From the IMG/VR virus record IMGVR_UViG_3300012985_000013, positions 1 through 54,809 of that record: a stretch of DNA of 54,809 nucleotides. The stretch is one strand, 5' to 3'. This document shows, one piece after another, positions 13,440-21,171 of the stretch. The stretch's first letter is position 1. Each line of letters begins with the position of its first letter. The notes under the pieces are model-generated. The model saw only the letters and a program-made list of their open reading frames with translations. It did not search any database and was not told where the DNA came from. The DNA is from a virus. The translations under genes and the position numbers were made by a program.

Positions 13440-13454
13440 GCCCCAATCTGGGGC
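13440..13454. repeat. 15-bp palindrome in leader
   Basis: The copy reads GCCCCAATCTGGGGC. It lies 41 bp after the P4 -10 box and directly before the GAAGGGAA site of the gene at 13473. Confidence 0.85.
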
Positions 13455-13472
13455 ACCACGAAGGGAATCATC

Positions 13473-14498
13473 GTGACCATCACGGCAACCACCACCACCT
13501 CCACGCTCGCCGGCTTCATGGCCGGTCGCCACTGGATCGGCCACGCCGAAGCCGCCGAGAAGTTCGACGGCGCCGTGCCGCGGCAGGCTGCGCTCGACCT
13601 GCTCTCCTACCCGCTGGCCGAGGGCAACGTCAAGGTCGAGGTCATCACCGAGGATGGCGTGCTCGTCATCGACGACCCGAAGCGCAAGGCGATCGTCCGC
13701 GTCGACACCGGCAAGGTGTTCAACTACACGGCGCTCGGCTACAAGATCCACCAGCCTGACGAGTGGCTGCTCAAGCACATGGAACTCATCACCGACGGCG
13801 GCCTCGAGATCGGCACCGTCGCGGTGACCAAGGGCGGGGCGCTCGCCATGCTGCAGGCTGAACTGCCCGAGGCGCGCATCGCCACCGCGCCCGGCGCTGA
13901 GCCGGTGCCGCACCGCCCGCACTTCATCGCGGCCACCAGCCACGACTCGTCGATCGCCACCACCTACGGCGCGGGCACCAAGGTGCTCGTCTGCGAAAAC
14001 CAGCTGGGCGTCGCGTCGTTCATGAAGGGCGGACTCATGGACGTGTTCGTCAAGATCCGCCACTCGGCCAACTCGCTGGACCGGGTGTTCGAGATCCGCC
14101 AGCGCCTCGGCCTGGTGGTCGAGGAGATCGGCGACGCGTTCGACCTGGAGTTCCGCACCCTCGTCAGCCAGCACGTCAGCGACGCCCGGTTCTACGAGAT
14201 CGTGAAGGACTTCACGGGCGAGGACCGCGCGAAGGAGGGCCGGTCGAAGACCATCGCCACCAACAAGGGTGACGCGCTGCGCAACATGTGGAAGAACGAC
14301 CACCGCGTGGCGCCGTGGCGCAACTCGATGTACGGCGTGCTCGCCGCGTTCAACACGGCGTCGCACCACGACGGTGCGTTCGGCCGCGACGAGGAGAAGC
14401 GGATCGAGCGCAACACGGTGCGCACGATCGAGGGCGGGTGGGACGAGTTCGACACGAACGTCCTGCGCATGGCCGGCGCGAAGCTGCTGGTCGCCTGA
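13473..14498 (+). CDS. DUF932 phage/plasmid-like protein
   Basis: This 341-aa protein matches the DUF932 (phage/plasmid-like, TIGR03299) family in length and layout: an N-terminal segment with WIGHAEAAEKFDGAVPRQAA, a central beta-rich region, and a C-terminal part with KTIATNKGDALRNMWKN and VLAAFNTASHHDGAFGRDEEKR. The family is common on phages and plasmids and its biochemical role is unknown. The GTG start follows AAGGGAA. It is the first gene behind operator promoter P4 and is followed by a terminator, so it looks independently controlled. Confidence 0.85.
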   Translation: MTITATTTTSTLAGFMAGRHWIGHAEAAEKFDGAVPRQAALDLLSYPLAEGNVKVEVITEDGVLVIDDPKRKAIVRVDTGKVFNYTALGYKIHQPDEWLLKHMELITDGGLEIGTVAVTKGGALAMLQAELPEARIATAPGAEPVPHRPHFIAATSHDSSIATTYGAGTKVLVCENQLGVASFMKGGLMDVFVKIRHSANSLDRVFEIRQRLGLVVEEIGDAFDLEFRTLVSQHVSDARFYEIVKDFTGEDRAKEGRSKTIATNKGDALRNMWKNDHRVAPWRNSMYGVLAAFNTASHHDGAFGRDEEKRIERNTVRTIEGGWDEFDTNVLRMAGAKLLVA

Positions 14499-14512
14499 CC
14501 TGACTCATCACG

Positions 14513-14545
14513 GTGGGCGGGGGATGTAGACGGGCCCCCGCCCAC
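14513..14545 (+). terminator. Hairpin terminator after DUF932 gene
   Basis: The arms GTGGGCGGGGG (14513-14523) and CCCCCGCCCAC (14535-14545) are perfectly complementary with an 11-base loop, 14 bp after the stop codon. No U-tract follows. Confidence 0.7.
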
Positions 14546-14552
14546 GACCACC

Positions 14553-14567
14553 GCCCCAGATTGGGGC
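14553..14567. repeat. 15-bp palindrome in leader
   Basis: The copy reads GCCCCAGATTGGGGC. It directly precedes ATGAAGGGAACC, the ribosome-binding region of the gene at 14583. Confidence 0.85.
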
Positions 14568-14582
14568 ATGAAGGGAACCGTA

Positions 14583-14948
14583 ATGCTGTACATGAACGAC
14601 TACGACGTCGAGATGGCGCGCCGCACAGCGGAGCGCGAGGGTTGGACGGTCACGCTCGATGCGATCGCCACGCTCAAGCGCCTCGTCGAGTGGGCTGACA
14701 CCCACTCCGACGGCTGGGCCTACTGGCCGAAGCCCGCTCGAGCCGCGAACCAGCTGATGCAGCGCATCCGGGAGCAGGAGAACAAGCTCTACTCCAGCCG
14801 CGAGGAATACGACATGACGTACAACGACCGTGATGCCGCACTCCGTCCGATCAAGGCTTTCCTCACCCGGCAGATCACCGCTGGGAATGCGACCGAGTCC
14901 GACCGCCTGTGGATCCTCGAGGGTCTGCGCTCCGAGGATGTGGTCTGA
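14583..14948 (+). CDS. Hypothetical helical protein
   Basis: This 121-aa protein is assigned the ATG at 14583. An earlier ATG at 14568 would place the GAAGGGAACC ribosome-binding sequence inside the coding region. The sequence is helical and aromatic (WADTHSDGWAYWPKPAR). No domain is recognised. Confidence 0.74.
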   Translation: MLYMNDYDVEMARRTAEREGWTVTLDAIATLKRLVEWADTHSDGWAYWPKPARAANQLMQRIREQENKLYSSREEYDMTYNDRDAALRPIKAFLTRQITAGNATESDRLWILEGLRSEDVV

Positions 14949-14949
14949 G

Positions 14950-15558
14950 ATGAGTCCACTCACCCGACGCGCCACCATGGCGTACCGCGCCGCCACCGCC
15001 CACCAGATCGACGCCGGTCACCGCTGGTACGTCGACGCGCACACCGTCGCCGCCAGCCAGGCTGAGACGTACGGCACGACCATCGAGGTCGCCGCCGGCG
15101 TGCTCGCCGCGACCTCACCCCGCCTGGGGTGGGGGCCAAACGTCATGATCGCCGAGCGGATGCTGGCATCCGGCGGCACGCTGGAGCGCGGCGCACTCGG
15201 CCGCTCGCTGGCCACCGCCCGTGCGATCTGCGCCGGGGGCGACCCCGACAAGATCCTCCGCGGTCCGAAGACGAACGCGTTCTACCACGCGATCATCACC
15301 GCGGGCGGGTCGCCGACGCCGGTCATCGACCGTCACGCCTGGGACATGCTGGTCGGCCAGCGCCAGGCGCCGCCCCCCAATTTGGGGCAGTACCGGCAGG
15401 CCGCTTCCGTCATGGAGCGGGCTGCCGACATCCTCGCCGTCGGCGTGCACGAGGTCCAGGCTGTGACCTGGCTGGTGCAGCGTGCGAAGTTCTGGAACGA
15501 GGGCGCGTTCGACCTGACCGCCCGCAAGCCGATGCTCGAGGGAGCGGCAACATGGTGA
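14950..15558 (+). CDS. Conserved phage protein, possible HhH glycosylase-like fold
   Basis: This 202-aa protein contains ATSPRLGWGPNVMIAERML (about residues 55-75), ILRGPKTNAFYHAI and TPVIDRHAWDMLVG (about 125-140). The order 'helical core, KT, then DRH' recalls helix-hairpin-helix DNA glycosylase-like phage proteins, but I cannot confirm a catalytic Lys/Asp pair, so this is tentative. A variant palindrome sits inside the gene at 15374. Confidence 0.7.
   Translation: MSPLTRRATMAYRAATAHQIDAGHRWYVDAHTVAASQAETYGTTIEVAAGVLAATSPRLGWGPNVMIAERMLASGGTLERGALGRSLATARAICAGGDPDKILRGPKTNAFYHAIITAGGSPTPVIDRHAWDMLVGQRQAPPPNLGQYRQAASVMERAADILAVGVHEVQAVTWLVQRAKFWNEGAFDLTARKPMLEGAATW
15374..15388. repeat. 15-bp palindrome, first-base variant
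   Basis: The copy reads CCCCCAATTTGGGGC and differs from the consensus at the first base. It is inside a coding region and encodes PPNLG in the same frame as the start-region copies. Confidence 0.65.
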
Positions 15559-15902
15559 TGTTCAGCAGCGTGGTCCGCGAGGATGTCGAGCCGGACTGCC
15601 CCTACTACCAGCGCACGGGCAACCAGAAGTGCAACCGCGGGTGCTGGCAGGAGCCGTCATGCATCACGGATGAGCCGCTCGGCGGGTGGCTCAAGCCGCA
15701 GATCAACGAGCCGAACCCGATCCTGCTCTGGCATCGGGAGACGACACGAGAGGGCTGGTCACCCATCGCCGCCCGATACACGCTCGACCACTGGCCAGCC
15801 ACCATCGGTGCCCTGCCCGACCTGGGCATCATCACGTACACCCCCGAGCAGGAGGAGCATGCACGCCGCGTGCTCACTCGGCTCGCCAAGCTGGGAGCCT
15901 GA
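15552..15902 (+). CDS. Hypothetical Cys-rich protein
   Basis: This 116-aa protein has four cysteines in the first 40 residues (CPYYQ, CNRGCW, PSCIT), possibly a metal site. The rest is mixed alpha/beta with a final helix (EEHARRVLTRLAKLGA). It overlaps the previous gene by 7 bp. Function is unknown. Confidence 0.72.
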   Translation: MVMFSSVVREDVEPDCPYYQRTGNQKCNRGCWQEPSCITDEPLGGWLKPQINEPNPILLWHRETTREGWSPIAARYTLDHWPATIGALPDLGIITYTPEQEEHARRVLTRLAKLGA

Positions 15903-15903
15903 C

Positions 15904-16548
15904 ATGACAGAGACGAAGTACCCCGCCGGTCAGCGGCCGCGCATCCGACTGCAGGGTGTGACCGGCGTGCGCGAGCCCGTGCTCGTACGGATCAACAGCC
16001 GGTCGGCCTACTTCCGCAGTCGCTATGTCGTCGGCGAGATGGCGTGCAACGCGGACGAGGTCGAGATCATCCGCCACGCCGACGGCACGCCCGTCCTCGA
16101 GACGGAGCACTGGCCGCCGCTCACCCCGTACGACACGGGCCAGCGGCTGCAGCCCGAGGTCTGGGTGACGCCGGACCGGCGCCGCCCCGAGGAGCACGAC
16201 CCCGATCGCTACGGTCGGGTCGACTTCAACAACGACGAGAACGCCACCGACGTCACGGTCTGGGTGGAGCGCGGCGAGAGCGGCGGAACCGTCATCAACA
16301 TCGACGGGCACAGCGAGATCGAGCGCGTCGTCGTGAACGCGATGGACAACACGGTTGACCCGGTCATCGACCTCGGCAGCGACGTGCCCCAGGTTGGGGC
16401 ACTGACTGCCGAGCGGCTGGTCGAACTGCTGCGCAAGCACGGCGAGGGTGGCGACTGGATAGACACGGACGCCAGCCACAGCGACGTCGTGATCGACGGT
16501 CGCTTCGACCTGTCGGCGATCGTCGCCGCGATCAACGGGGAGGACTGA
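15904..16548 (+). CDS. Hypothetical phage protein
   Basis: This 214-aa protein follows the previous stop by one base. It is acidic and strand-rich (DATDVTVWVERGESGG, TVINIDGHSEIERVV) with a C-terminal region of helix and acidic strands. A 15-bp palindrome in the middle encodes PQVGA, in a different reading frame from the other coding copies. Function is unknown. Confidence 0.74.
   Translation: MTETKYPAGQRPRIRLQGVTGVREPVLVRINSRSAYFRSRYVVGEMACNADEVEIIRHADGTPVLETEHWPPLTPYDTGQRLQPEVWVTPDRRRPEEHDPDRYGRVDFNNDENATDVTVWVERGESGGTVINIDGHSEIERVVVNAMDNTVDPVIDLGSDVPQVGALTAERLVELLRKHGEGGDWIDTDASHSDVVIDGRFDLSAIVAAINGED
16386..16400. repeat. 15-bp palindrome inside coding region
   Basis: The copy reads GCCCCAGGTTGGGGC and lies mid-gene in the gene at 15904. 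Confidence 0.85.
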
Positions 16549-16549
16549 C

Positions 16550-16798
16550 GTGGGCGACATCGACTTCCCTGGCCACGTGCCGCAGCCGCAGCGCAAGCTC
16601 GTCATCGAGATCGCTCTGGGTGAAGGGATGGACACACCCGAACAGGTGCGCATGGCGGTCGACGACGCGATGTGGGTGCACGGAGGCATGGACCTGGCCG
16701 GCACCCGCGCGCGCTTCGACCTACTTCCACGCGCTCCGCACGGCGAACTCAGGAATGGATACGACCGCAAGGTCGGGGAGTGGAGGATCACCTCATGA
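16550..16798 (+). CDS. Small hypothetical phage protein
   Basis: This 82-aa protein has a GTG start one base after the previous stop and overlaps the next gene by ATGA. Residues of about 20-60 have a strand-helix pattern (KLVIEIALGEGMDTPEQVR). Function is unknown. Confidence 0.7.
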   Translation: MGDIDFPGHVPQPQRKLVIEIALGEGMDTPEQVRMAVDDAMWVHGGMDLAGTRARFDLLPRAPHGELRNGYDRKVGEWRITS

Positions 16799-17169
16799 AG
16801 ACGAACACCGAGCGCCTGGCCGACGCCCTCAAGCAGGTCGACGACAGTAGCTACCAGCACATCGACGACTTCTCCCTGGTGGTCGACGGCTACTACGAAC
16901 GCGAGCCGCTCGACGGCGCGATCGACACGCACCTCGTGCCGCTGGCCAGCATCAGCAAGCGGCAGGAGCCCGACGCCCTGTTCCTCCGGGAGACGTGGGC
17001 TACAGGCACTACCGGCGACGGCCGTGAGTTCGAGATCAGCCGCACCGGCGTGACCCTGATCCTCGCGATCGGCAAGTTCGGCGCGGCCGAGCGCGAGACG
17101 CACACGATCACGCTCACCGACCTGGCGCCGGCGTGGCTGCGCGCCGTGGAGGCGGACGGCGATGAGTGA
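16795..17169 (+). CDS. Hypothetical phage protein
   Basis: This 124-aa protein starts in an ATGA overlap. It is acidic with strands (DFSLVVDGYYEREP, TGVTLILAIGKFG). No domain is recognised. Confidence 0.72.
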   Translation: MKTNTERLADALKQVDDSSYQHIDDFSLVVDGYYEREPLDGAIDTHLVPLASISKRQEPDALFLRETWATGTTGDGREFEISRTGVTLILAIGKFGAAERETHTITLTDLAPAWLRAVEADGDE

Positions 17170-17398
17170 GTTCAGCGAGTTCCAGGGCGTGACGCCGCGC
17201 GGCTTTGGGTACTCCGAGTTCCCCACGAAGCGGGGCTACAACGGCGGTCCACTGCAGGTGCAGGAGTCCAGCCTCGCGTACGAGCGATGCCTGTGGGTCG
17301 GACAGGACGATCACCGTGCACACCTCGAGGAGGAGCAGGTGCGCCAGCTGCGCGACCTGCTCACCGCGTGGCTCGAGGAGGGGGAGGATCGTGGCTGA
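17162..17398 (+). CDS. Small hypothetical protein
   Basis: This 78-aa protein overlaps the previous gene by 8 bp. Its N-terminal half is aromatic and Gly-rich, and its C-terminal half is an acidic amphipathic helix (EEEQVRQLRDLLTAWLEEGED). The pattern suggests a small adaptor or inhibitor, but nothing is recognised. Confidence 0.7.
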   Translation: MSEFSEFQGVTPRGFGYSEFPTKRGYNGGPLQVQESSLAYERCLWVGQDDHRAHLEEEQVRQLRDLLTAWLEEGEDRG

Positions 17399-17738
17399 GC
17401 AGACCGCCAAGATGTACGTGCCCACCTCCGAACTCAAGGCGTGCATGCGCGTGTCGGTCCGGCCGAATGAGCCGCTGCGCGAGGTGCTCGACGTCATGCT
17501 GCTGACCTCGGACGGCGTGCGGCGCGTAACGTTCTCGGACCCAGTGCCGGGCCGGACGATCTCGAAGTCGTTCGCTGCGACGGAACTGCACGAGGTGCAC
17601 CTCACCCTCGACGAGGTGGTGGCAGAGCACAACAGGCTCAGCCGCGAGGAGACGGCCGCGTTCGAGCGCGGCCTTGACCTGGGCAAGCAGCGCACCAAGA
17701 TGGCCGCGCTGGCTCGGTCGCTGGGGCGGCGAGTATGA
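17391..17738 (+). CDS. Hypothetical phage protein
   Basis: This 115-aa protein has a GTG start with GAGGAGGGGGAGG upstream and overlaps both neighbours. It contains a strand-rich core and a basic helical C-terminus (DLGKQRTKMAALARSLGRRV). No domain is recognised. Confidence 0.72.
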   Translation: MAEQTAKMYVPTSELKACMRVSVRPNEPLREVLDVMLLTSDGVRRVTFSDPVPGRTISKSFAATELHEVHLTLDEVVAEHNRLSREETAAFERGLDLGKQRTKMAALARSLGRRV

Positions 17739-17917
17739 CCGGCCCGTACAAGATCCGGCACACCATGCAGTACAGCGAGATCGTCTACTACTCGGCGACC
17801 GGGGTTGAGGTCGAACGCGAGCGCGTGCATGACGACCACACGTATGACTCGGGGGAGCCGGAGCCACTCACCGAGCAGGAGATCGCTGACTGGATGCCGG
17901 ACGAGGAGGAGGGATGA
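17735..17917 (+). CDS. Small hypothetical protein
   Basis: This 60-aa protein starts in an ATGA overlap. It is Tyr-rich at its N-terminus and acidic at its end (EQEIADWMPDEEEG). No domain is recognised. Confidence 0.66.
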   Translation: MTGPYKIRHTMQYSEIVYYSATGVEVERERVHDDHTYDSGEPEPLTEQEIADWMPDEEEG

Positions 17918-18132
17918 CCGTCGAGTTCACGCCGGACGACGGCAGCACCGATCGATTCGTGGTCGACGGCTATGGCCGCGAGGTCGGCATCGTCGACACG
18001 AAGACCAAGAGGTTCGCCGCGTTCCATGGCAAGGACGCGGTCGATCTCAAGCGCCGGCTGGAGTACGTGGTCAGCCGACTCAACGATGGAACGGACACCC
18101 CGACGGGGTACGTCTGGGAGGAGATGGAGTGA
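17914..18132 (+). CDS. Small hypothetical protein
   Basis: This 72-aa protein starts in an ATGA overlap and looks like a small beta-sheet plus helix fold (GREVGIVDTKTKRFAAFHG, then a helix). Function is unknown. Confidence 0.7.
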   Translation: MTVEFTPDDGSTDRFVVDGYGREVGIVDTKTKRFAAFHGKDAVDLKRRLEYVVSRLNDGTDTPTGYVWEEME

Positions 18133-18443
18133 CGACGCCGACACGGCTCAGCCGCAAGCGGCTGGAAGCGCTCATCGACTTCGCCGAGCGCGGCCTGGAG
18201 GATCAGGCGTACAACGTGCGCGAGGACGCGGGCATCGATCTCACCGAGACGGAGGCCGACCTCTCCACCCAGCTGCGCGAGATGGACGAGGACGACATCA
18301 TCTTCTACGAGAAGAGCGACCTGCGCGAGATGCACGAGCGGCGCAGGGCCGCGGAGGCGGCGATCGAGATTCTCAGTCGCCGCCTCCACCCGGAGTGGTA
18401 CGAGGCAGCGCCCCAATCTGGGGCAGGACAGGGGCAGTCATGA
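18129..18443 (+). CDS. Charged helical protein
   Basis: This 104-aa protein has a GTG start overlapping the previous stop. It is strongly helical and charged (RKRLEALIDFAERGLEDQAY, DLREMHERRRAAEAAIEIL) and probably a coiled coil. The 15-bp palindrome at 18410 lies at its 3' end. Confidence 0.7.
   Translation: MTTPTRLSRKRLEALIDFAERGLEDQAYNVREDAGIDLTETEADLSTQLREMDEDDIIFYEKSDLREMHERRRAAEAAIEILSRRLHPEWYEAAPQSGAGQGQS
18410..18424. repeat. 15-bp palindrome at gene end
   Basis: The copy reads GCCCCAATCTGGGGC. It lies within the 3' end of the gene at 18129, 16 bp before the possible ATG at 18440. Confidence 0.85.
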
Positions 18444-18496
18444 CCTGGAATCACCCCGACAACCCCGTGCCGGATGAGCACGACGAAGACCTCTGA
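18440..18496 (+). CDS. Tiny acidic ORF
   Basis: This 18-aa reading frame starts in an ATGA overlap and follows the palindrome at the usual 16-bp spacing. It encodes an acidic peptide (MTWNHPDNPVPDEHDEDL). It could be a leader peptide for the surface-protein gene that follows 17 bp downstream. Support is positional only. Confidence 0.35.
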   Translation: MTWNHPDNPVPDEHDEDL

Positions 18497-18512
18497 GAGA
18501 ACAGGAGAATCC

Positions 18513-19847
18513 ATGCAGAGGATCATGAAGGGAGCCGTCGCGATCACCGCGGCGCTGCTCGTCGCCGCGCCCACCGCGGCGTTCGCCACCACGCAGCAGG
18601 ACGAGGCCGCGGCCGAGATCTGCTACGAGGACAGCACCAAGACCGAGATCACCTACGCGCTGCAGCGCAGCGACTGGGTAGCCGGAGTGCCGGAGGTTCC
18701 GGCGGTGCCTGAGTCGTACGCCCCGCAGGGGAACTACGGCGACACGCGATCGGCCGGCCACTACCAGGCCGAGTCGGGCGCGCTCCACATCTGGACCGAC
18801 GACGCATCATCGCAGGCGAAGGTCGCCGGCTACCTCGCGACGTCGATCCCGCTGGCCAGTGTGACGAGCGCGACTCTGGACTACACGCTCGTCAACGGCA
18901 TCACCCCGGGCACACAGCTGGTGGTCGACATCGACGGCGACGGCGCGGGCGACGGCATCCTCGTCGGCGAGCCGGTGTACGGCGGCGACTTCTGGCTGAG
19001 CAACAGCGCGAGCGCAGCGTTCAAGGCACTCGCCCCGCAGGTCGGCGGCGGCTTCGGCTCGGAGAACCACGGCCTGCTCACAGAGTGGGCGGCCGCGGCG
19101 CCGGATGCCACAGTCGTGGCCGTCGGCTTCTCGCTCGGCTCTGGCGTGCACGGCGAGGGCTACGTCAACGGCCTGGTCGTGGCGGGCACCACGTACTCGT
19201 TCGTCTCGTACAACGCCGGGACGCCTGGCGTGCCCGGAGTGCCCGAGCACTACACGGACTGGTACGAGGTGTCCACGGGCCAGGGCGAGACGCTGCCGGA
19301 TGATCGCGCCGACGGCGAGGAGTTCCAGACGGATGCCCTCTACCGCTACGTGGTGACTGGCGAGGTCGAGGTTCCGACCCGGACCGAGGTCGAGTGCCCG
19401 GCGCAGCCCGAGCCGCTGACGGGCGTGGACTACGAGTCGGCGCCCGGAGTGTGCATCGAGCCGCTCGATGGCACTGCGACCGTCGAGGTCTACGCCACCG
19501 CGTGGACCCAGGCGTACACGTGGGACACCGATGGTGAGGCATGGGTGCTGGGCGACAAGGTGTTCGAGCGTCAGGTCTTCGACCACGCCGAGGCTGTGCC
19601 GTCCGATGAGTGCGAGCCGGAGGTGGTCGTCGAGCCCACGCCGGATCCGACGCCGAGTGCGGAGCCCACGCCGACGGCAACACCGGAGCCCACCGTCCCG
19701 CCGCAGCCGACGGCTGGCGAGGACACCCTCGCCGCGACCGGTGGTGACAATGGCGCGGTCGCGCTGCTCACGGCGGGCGCGCTGCTCATCGCCGGCATCG
19801 CGATCACTGCGGTGCTGGAGATCCGCCGCCGCCGCACGGACCGGTAG
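18513..19847 (+). CDS. Secreted cell-wall-anchored surface protein (LAxTG)
   Basis: This 444-aa protein has a signal peptide at residues of about 1-26 (a basic start, a hydrophobic core and an AFA cleavage site). A long beta-rich ectodomain is followed by a Pro/Thr stalk of about 40 residues (PTPDPTPSAEPTPTATPEP). At about residue 406 comes LAATG, a hydrophobic helix and an RRRRTDR tail. This is the classic order of a sortase substrate, and LAxTG is the motif used by actinobacterial class E sortases. It would be displayed on the infected host. Superinfection exclusion or altered host surface properties are possible roles, but neither is shown. AGGAG precedes the ATG and a terminator follows, so it is a discrete cassette. 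Confidence 0.85.
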   Translation: MQRIMKGAVAITAALLVAAPTAAFATTQQDEAAAEICYEDSTKTEITYALQRSDWVAGVPEVPAVPESYAPQGNYGDTRSAGHYQAESGALHIWTDDASSQAKVAGYLATSIPLASVTSATLDYTLVNGITPGTQLVVDIDGDGAGDGILVGEPVYGGDFWLSNSASAAFKALAPQVGGGFGSENHGLLTEWAAAAPDATVVAVGFSLGSGVHGEGYVNGLVVAGTTYSFVSYNAGTPGVPGVPEHYTDWYEVSTGQGETLPDDRADGEEFQTDALYRYVVTGEVEVPTRTEVECPAQPEPLTGVDYESAPGVCIEPLDGTATVEVYATAWTQAYTWDTDGEAWVLGDKVFERQVFDHAEAVPSDECEPEVVVEPTPDPTPSAEPTPTATPEPTVPPQPTAGEDTLAATGGDNGAVALLTAGALLIAGIAITAVLEIRRRRTDR

Positions 19848-19853
19848 CAGAAC

Positions 19854-19886
19854 GGGAGGGCCGGACACCCGAAGTCCGGCCCTCCC
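19854..19886 (+). terminator. Hairpin terminator after surface protein gene
   Basis: The arms GGGAGGGCCGGAC and GTCCGGCCCTCCC are perfectly complementary (13 bp) with a 7-base loop and begin 7 bp after the stop codon. Confidence 0.8.
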
Positions 19887-19904
19887 TACCCCAAGGAGTA
19901 CATC

Positions 19905-20057
19905 ATGCACGACGATGAACCGCTCGACCTCGGCGAGATCGAGCCCGGCCAGGTCGCACGGTGGAAGTCGCGCGACGGCAAGACGATCTTCGCCCCGGAC
20001 GGGGAGCACGCCGACGACTGCAGCTGTCGAGTCTGCGACCCGCATGCCCATGAGTAG
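19905..20057 (+). CDS. Small acidic CxxC protein
   Basis: This 50-aa protein has CAAGGAG upstream of its ATG and follows the terminator. It is acidic, with an ADDCSCRVCDPHAH segment that may bind metal. It overlaps the next gene by 8 bp. Confidence 0.62.
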   Translation: MHDDEPLDLGEIEPGQVARWKSRDGKTIFAPDGEHADDCSCRVCDPHAHE

Positions 20058-20304
20058 GCGTCGCATCCCCTGGTCCGAGGTCGCCGCGATGGCGCGGCAG
20101 GCCGATGGCGTCTGGCGCCTGCACCCCTCGCTCGCCACCGCCGACCCGCACCTGCTGCAGCACGCACGCCGGCGCGTCCGCGCGCTGCGCCCCACACCCA
20201 CCCACGTCTACGAGTTCGCTCGTGGCGAGGTCGGAGAGGACTCTCTCGGCCGCCCCCTGTTCGCCATCTACATCCGCTACGTCCCGAAGGGAACCGACCC
20301 GTGA
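20050..20304 (+). CDS. Hypothetical basic protein
   Basis: This 84-aa protein overlaps both neighbours. It is rich in Arg and has a helical middle (HLLQHARRRVRALRPTP) and a strand-like end (LFAIYIRYVPKG). No domain is recognised. Confidence 0.68.
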   Translation: MSRRRIPWSEVAAMARQADGVWRLHPSLATADPHLLQHARRRVRALRPTPTHVYEFARGEVGEDSLGRPLFAIYIRYVPKGTDP

Positions 20305-20588
20305 CCGACACACTCAGCCTGCCTGACCCCGGCGAACACCGATACTGGGAGATCAAGCACCAGCCCCAGAAGAAGGCGACGCCACTGCGCCTCGAACTGC
20401 GCGAGCACACGCACAAGGACGGCGTGCGACACGTCGAGTCGTGGACCAGGCTGATCGGCTACGACGACACGGTCGCCCTGCCCAGCAAGGTCGCCGAGTC
20501 GGCCGAGAAGATCCTCGAGGTCGCCGGCCGCGTCGACGAGTTCGTCGGCATGCACCACAACAAGAGAAGGATCGAGGAGTCCGCATGA
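20301..20588 (+). CDS. Hypothetical phage protein
   Basis: This 95-aa protein has a GTG start in a GTGA overlap and shows a strand-rich start and a C-terminal helix (KVAESAEKILEVAGRVDEFV). No domain is recognised. Confidence 0.7.
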   Translation: MTDTLSLPDPGEHRYWEIKHQPQKKATPLRLELREHTHKDGVRHVESWTRLIGYDDTVALPSKVAESAEKILEVAGRVDEFVGMHHNKRRIEESA

Positions 20589-20875
20589 GCACGCGAACCG
20601 AACTGCAGCCCCACATCCGCCCGGTCTACGTCGACCCACACCTGCACGAGGAGGTGAAGAAGTACGCCGATACTCACGGCACGAGCGTCTCCGAGGTGCT
20701 GCGCGACGCGATGGCCGGCTTCACGGCGGGCAGCTACCCGGCGCGTCGGCGCATCTTCAAGCGCGTGAACATCTGGGTGGAGCCCGAGGAGTACGCCGCC
20801 TTCGTGAAGAAGGCGAAGGAGTCGGGAGTGACAATCCGTCACGCCCTGGAGATCGCAATGGAGGAGACGCTGTGA
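20585..20875 (+). CDS. Tandem ribbon-helix-helix DNA-binding protein
   Basis: This 96-aa protein contains two copies of a strand-helix-helix pattern. The first (about residues 10-45) is RPVYVDPHLHEEVKKYADTH with SVSEVLRDAMAGF. The second (about 60-96) is KRVNIWVEPEEYAAFVKKAK with TIRHALEIAMEE. A tandem RHH protein could bind a palindrome as a monomer. It is a good candidate for binding either the CTAG operators or the 15-bp palindrome, though neither link is shown by the sequence itself. Confidence 0.78.
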   Translation: MSTRTELQPHIRPVYVDPHLHEEVKKYADTHGTSVSEVLRDAMAGFTAGSYPARRRIFKRVNIWVEPEEYAAFVKKAKESGVTIRHALEIAMEETL

Positions 20876-21168
20876 GCCAGATCTCGATCGAGATCACGCC
20901 GGGCCCGGACCCGGAGCACCCCGAGAACGGGGCGTCAGGGACGATCGACATCATCGATGCGTCCGAGCAGACCGCAGTGTCGCTGATCCTGATGTACCTC
21001 GAGAACTTCATCAGCCACGGCATCCGCGCCCAGCTGGATGAGGCGATGCCGATGGGCAACACGGAGGTGCTCGACGCGCTCACGATCCAGAATGCGCGCC
21101 TGTCGCTGCTGCACGAGGTGATGCATCTGCCCGCATCCGACACGGCATCCGTGCAATTCGACTACTGA
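20872..21168 (+). CDS. Hypothetical phage protein
   Basis: This 98-aa protein has a GTG start in a GTGA overlap. An acidic, Pro-rich N-terminus (ITPGPDPEHPENG) is followed by helices (TAVSLILMYLENFISHG). No domain is recognised. A palindrome and a terminator hairpin follow it. Confidence 0.7.
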   Translation: MSQISIEITPGPDPEHPENGASGTIDIIDASEQTAVSLILMYLENFISHGIRAQLDEAMPMGNTEVLDALTIQNARLSLLHEVMHLPASDTASVQFDY

Positions 21169-21171
21169 TCT

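Noticed and set aside
15112-15130. CACCCCGCCTGGGGTG as a further palindrome copy
   Set aside because: The arms and spacer do not match GCCCC-N5-GGGGC. It is coding sequence in the gene at 14950.
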